64,000 bases of DNA, from positions 1 through 64,000 of the forward strand of contig NZ_PQHZ01000022.1 of NCBI RefSeq assembly GCF_003385185.1. Reading direction: 5' to 3'. Below the pieces are notes generated by a model, which saw nothing but the letters and a program-made list of their open reading frames with translations, searched no databases and had not been told where the DNA came from. Both the position numbers and the translations under genes were made by a program. Positions 61,757 to 64,000 of this stretch are shown in pieces. The stretch is from Amycolatopsis palatopharyngis. GTDB lineage: Bacteria; Actinomycetota; Actinomycetes; Mycobacteriales; Pseudonocardiaceae. How positions within the stretch are numbered: the stretch's first letter is position 1; each line of letters opens with the position of its first letter.

Positions 61757-64000
61757 CGGGGAGGAGCAGGGTGCGGAGGCGGGCGAGGAGTTCGCTGCGG
61801 CTGGCCGCTCCGAGGCGCTGGCGCATGCGGGCCATGTGGTGCTCCACGGTTTTCGCGGAGATGAAGAGGCGGTCGCCGACCTGCTTGTAGGTCATTCCCG
61901 CGACCACGAGTTCCGCGACCTGCAACTCGCGCTCGCTCAGCCGGGGGGCGCCTGCCGGGGCGGGGGGTGCATCCTCGGTGCGCGGCGCCTGTGCCTGTCC
62001 GCCCTGCAGCAGCCGCGCGGTCTCCAGCAGCGCGACCATGGCCTTACGGTCCGGCGTCCGGATCGCGGCCTGCCCGGCCAGCCGGGCCCCGTCCCACCAC
62101 AGTCCCGCGCGGTGCAGGCCAGTGGCGGCGGCCTCGACCTCGTCCCGGTCGATATCGCCGCCGATCAGCCGCAGCCAGGATGCGGCAGCCGTCGAAAGCG
62201 CCTCGGCGTACGGGCCCGATGCCGCGGCGAGCGCAGCGGCCTCCTCCCGTGCCTCCTCGGGACGTTCGGCGGTGATGGCGGAATGCAGCCCGCTCCAGTG
62301 CAGTGTTGTCGTCCACAGTGGTGGGTCGCCGAGGGCGGAGGTCAGCTCCCGTGCCTGGCGCAGATGCGGGGCCAGCCGGTCGCGTTCGCCGAGCCTGGCG
62401 GCGGCGATCGCGAACTCGCCGAACGGCAGCAGGGTGAACAGGTCCACCGGGTGCCGGATCACCGCTTCCCTTGCCTGGCCCCAGATCCGCCGCAGTCCTG
62501 CGACGTCACTCGCCCTGCGGGCGAGTCCGACCCGCAGGGCGACCGCGAACAGCCAGTCCCTTGGCGCGAGCTCCGATTTTCCAGACCCAGACCCAGACCC
62601 AGACCCAGACCCAGTTCCAGACCCAGCCGATGCCAGCCTGGCCGAAGCCACCTCGGCGTCCCCGCGCACCATCGCGACCCACGCCAGCAACAGGCGATGG
62701 CGCACGGCCAACACCCTGCCGCCGGATTCCGCCGCGATCGCCCGTTCCAGCAGCGTCTCGGCGATGGCCAGCTCACCGTTGTGCAGCGCCACCAGTGCGC
62801 CGAGCGCGGCGGGACTGTCGGGCAACAGCACCGACCTGCCGACCGGTTCCAGCATCTCCGCAGAACTGACCAAGGTGGACAGTGCCATCGTCGGTGACCC
62901 GGACACCGTGTCCAGGAGTCCCTGCGCCGCCGCGGACATCGCACCGGCGAGCAGGGTCGGGGGCTCGTCCTCGGGCGGGCGCGCGAACTGCTGCCGCGCG
63001 TCGTCCAGTCGCCCGGTGCCGAGCAGCCCGATCGTCGCGAACACACTCGACAGGGCCGAGCCCGACCAGCGGAACAGCTGCGTACTGCGGGCGAGCTGCC
63101 CACGGTGCGCCAGCGCGGCACCCGCGACCATGGCGCCCTCGGCCCGCGCGGGTGCGTCGGCGCTGGCGATCACCTCGTCCGCGAGGCGCAGGGCGGTGTC
63201 GAGGTCGCCGGCTCGTGCCACCGCCTCCGCCCGTTTCGCGCCGATCTCGGTCGGCGGCAGGCCCGCCGCTACGGCGGCGTCGTACAGCCGGGCGGCCAAC
63301 GACGGATCGTCCGAGGTCGCTTCCCCCGCGGCCGCCGCGAAAACGGCGGCCGTCGTGGTGTCGCCGCCCTGTGCGGCACCACCGGGACCGGCGCCGAGTA
63401 GCGGGCGAACGAACGGCAGCACCTGCCCACCGCGTTCGAGCTGGAGCTTGGCGAGCCTGCCGAACACGGCCCTGCGCCGGTCGGCAGGCAGCAACGCGCG
63501 CAGTGCGACGCCCGCGATCGGCAGCAGCACGCCGTCCTGGCCGAGCAGACCCGTCGCGCGCGCCGCGTCGACCACCTCGCCGGCCCGCTGTTGAGCGGAC
63601 TCCAACAGCCCGGCGAGCAGTTCGGCATCGCCCGCGGCGCCGATCTCCGCGGCGAGCAGCACTCGCAGCGTGTCGGCATCCGCCCGGTCGAGTTCGTGCC
63701 GGAACGCGGTCAGCGCGGCAGCCGGGATCTCCGGCTCCGTGGTGCTGTTCCGGCTGTCCAGTGCCCACGACAGGTCATTCGCGAAACCGGGAACCCCGCC
63801 GGTCTGCGTACGGACGAACTCGGCCAGCCGTGCCGGCAGCCCGCCTGCCAGCTGTGCGGTCCTGGCCGTGTCGAGGGGACGCAGCACCAGTTGCCCGCGC
63901 AACCTGCCGAGTACCTCCTTCAGCCCGGCGGGCCGCGGCGCAGGACGAGCAGCGATCACCAGGCCGAACCGCTCATCCGCGGCGATTCGCAGTAGCTCGG
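61752..64000 (-). CDS. Large LuxR-family ATPase regulator, 5' end outside the window
   Basis: The frame is open through 64000 (ELLRIAADERFGLV precedes the first internal GTG at 63959), so the N-terminus lies outside. The visible part, about 750 aa, is a helical region typical of LAL regulators (LARGE ATP-binding LuxR type) after the ATPase, then a C-terminal LuxR helix-turn-helix (LSERELQVAELVVAGMTYKQVGDRLFISAKTVEHHMARMRQRLGA). A low-complexity Gly/Ser/Thr linker is encoded by the hexanucleotide repeat at 62581-62628. Such regulators control carbon metabolism or secondary metabolism. The ATP-binding Walker motifs are not in the window. Confidence 0.88.
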   Translation of the reverse strand, partial: ELLRIAADERFGLVIAARPAPRPAGLKEVLGRLRGQLVLRPLDTARTAQLAGGLPARLAEFVRTQTGGVPGFANDLSWALDSRNSTTEPEIPAAALTAFRHELDRADADTLRVLLAAEIGAAGDAELLAGLLESAQQRAGEVVDAARATGLLGQDGVLLPIAGVALRALLPADRRRAVFGRLAKLQLERGGQVLPFVRPLLGAGPGGAAQGGDTTTAAVFAAAAGEATSDDPSLAARLYDAAVAAGLPPTEIGAKRAEAVARAGDLDTALRLADEVIASADAPARAEGAMVAGAALAHRGQLARSTQLFRWSGSALSSVFATIGLLGTGRLDDARQQFARPPEDEPPTLLAGAMSAAAQGLLDTVSGSPTMALSTLVSSAEMLEPVGRSVLLPDSPAALGALVALHNGELAIAETLLERAIAAESGGRVLAVRHRLLLAWVAMVRGDAEVASARLASAGSGTGSGSGSGSGSGKSELAPRDWLFAVALRVGLARRASDVAGLRRIWGQAREAVIRHPVDLFTLLPFGEFAIAAARLGERDRLAPHLRQARELTSALGDPPLWTTTLHWSGLHSAITAERPEEAREEAAALAAASGPYAEALSTAAASWLRLIGGDIDRDEVEAAATGLHRAGLWWDGARLAGQAAIRTPDRKAMVALLETARLLQGGQAQAPRTEDAPPAPAGAPRLSERELQVAELVVAGMTYKQVGDRLFISAKTVEHHMARMRQRLGAASRSELLARLRTLLLPD
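62581..62628. repeat. In-frame hexanucleotide repeat in the LuxR-type gene
   Basis: Eight CCAGNN units run without a gap (five CCAGAC, CCAGTT, CCAGAC, CCAGCC). On the coding strand they give alternating Gly and Ser/Thr/Asn-type residues. Because the unit is six bases, copy-number change keeps the frame and alters linker length only. Confidence 0.88.

Noticed and set aside
61978..63594. Rightward 538-codon frame opposite the LuxR-type gene
   Set aside because: It is Ser/Ala/Arg-rich low-complexity translation antisense to the LAL-type regulator.

Overview
The window is high-GC DNA of an actinomycete, most likely from the Pseudonocardiaceae (Amycolatopsis-like). The evidence is the glnX-glnH-pknG operon, several F420-type oxidoreductases, an EspR-like regulator, an AfsR-type SARP, a DUF6292 protein, GTG starts, and a dispersed palindrome centred on TTTCCCGGGAAA at gene ends. 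No taxonomic search was possible, so the genus is an inference.

Left edge (1-1522): a decayed mobile region. An IS256-type transposase fragment and a frameshifted, stop-interrupted SMC/AAA-type ATPase remnant lie beside the 5' half of a tRNA-Lys gene that stops exactly after the anticodon stem. From about 1.7 kb onward the DNA reads as ordinary chromosome.

1.7-15.9 kb: SRPBCC, coiled-coil and DUF6292 proteins, an MFS exporter, a quinone-oxidoreductase-like enzyme, a crotonase, a monothiol redoxin beside a Cys-rich metal-binding protein, proline catabolism (pruB-pruA with a divergent PucR-type regulator), a BlaI-type regulator, two small membrane proteins, a thioesterase, and an acyl desaturase followed by a 59-aa protein and a cold-shock protein. 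16.1-21.0 kb: glnX-glnH-pknG, which senses Asp/Glu-type amino acids and controls the 2-oxoglutarate node. Together with pruBA, this makes glutamate metabolism a theme of the left half.

21-35 kb: metallophosphoesterase, thioesterase, MFS carrier, L,D-transpeptidase lipoprotein, a second cold-shock gene, a ribbon-helix-helix-like protein, a SCO6745-family protein, a dehalogenase-like hydrolase, a tRNA cluster (Glu, Asp, Phe), an F420/FMN oxidoreductase, a membrane/PepSY pair, a methyltransferase, and an EspR-like regulator with an ImmA/IrrE peptidase.

35-50 kb: a 1002-aa AfsR/SARP regulator, then two secreted wall or glycan hydrolases (NlpC/P60-like and GH75 chitosanase-like) that share nearly identical peptidoglycan-binding tails. 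After these come osmC-ohrR, a bile-acid-type symporter, a TetR regulator divergent from a deazaflavin oxidoreductase across three operator copies, and a Tat lipoprotein solute-binding protein translationally overlapped with a BCCT transporter. Succinate-semialdehyde dehydrogenase, a lipoprotein and an F420 oxidoreductase follow. The binding-protein/BCCT pair is the most unusual arrangement in the window.

50-64 kb: a GbsR/MarR-controlled ABC exporter, SGNH hydrolase, SRPBCC protein, FUSC transporter, Rv0909-like antitoxin, tyrA, M20 amidohydrolase, tadA with its associated gene, a CsbD-like protein, tRNA-Ser(CGA), a methyltransferase, and a large LuxR-type ATPase regulator cut by the window edge. 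That regulator carries an in-frame hexanucleotide repeat, and a five-unit 21-bp tandem repeat lies at its 3' end.
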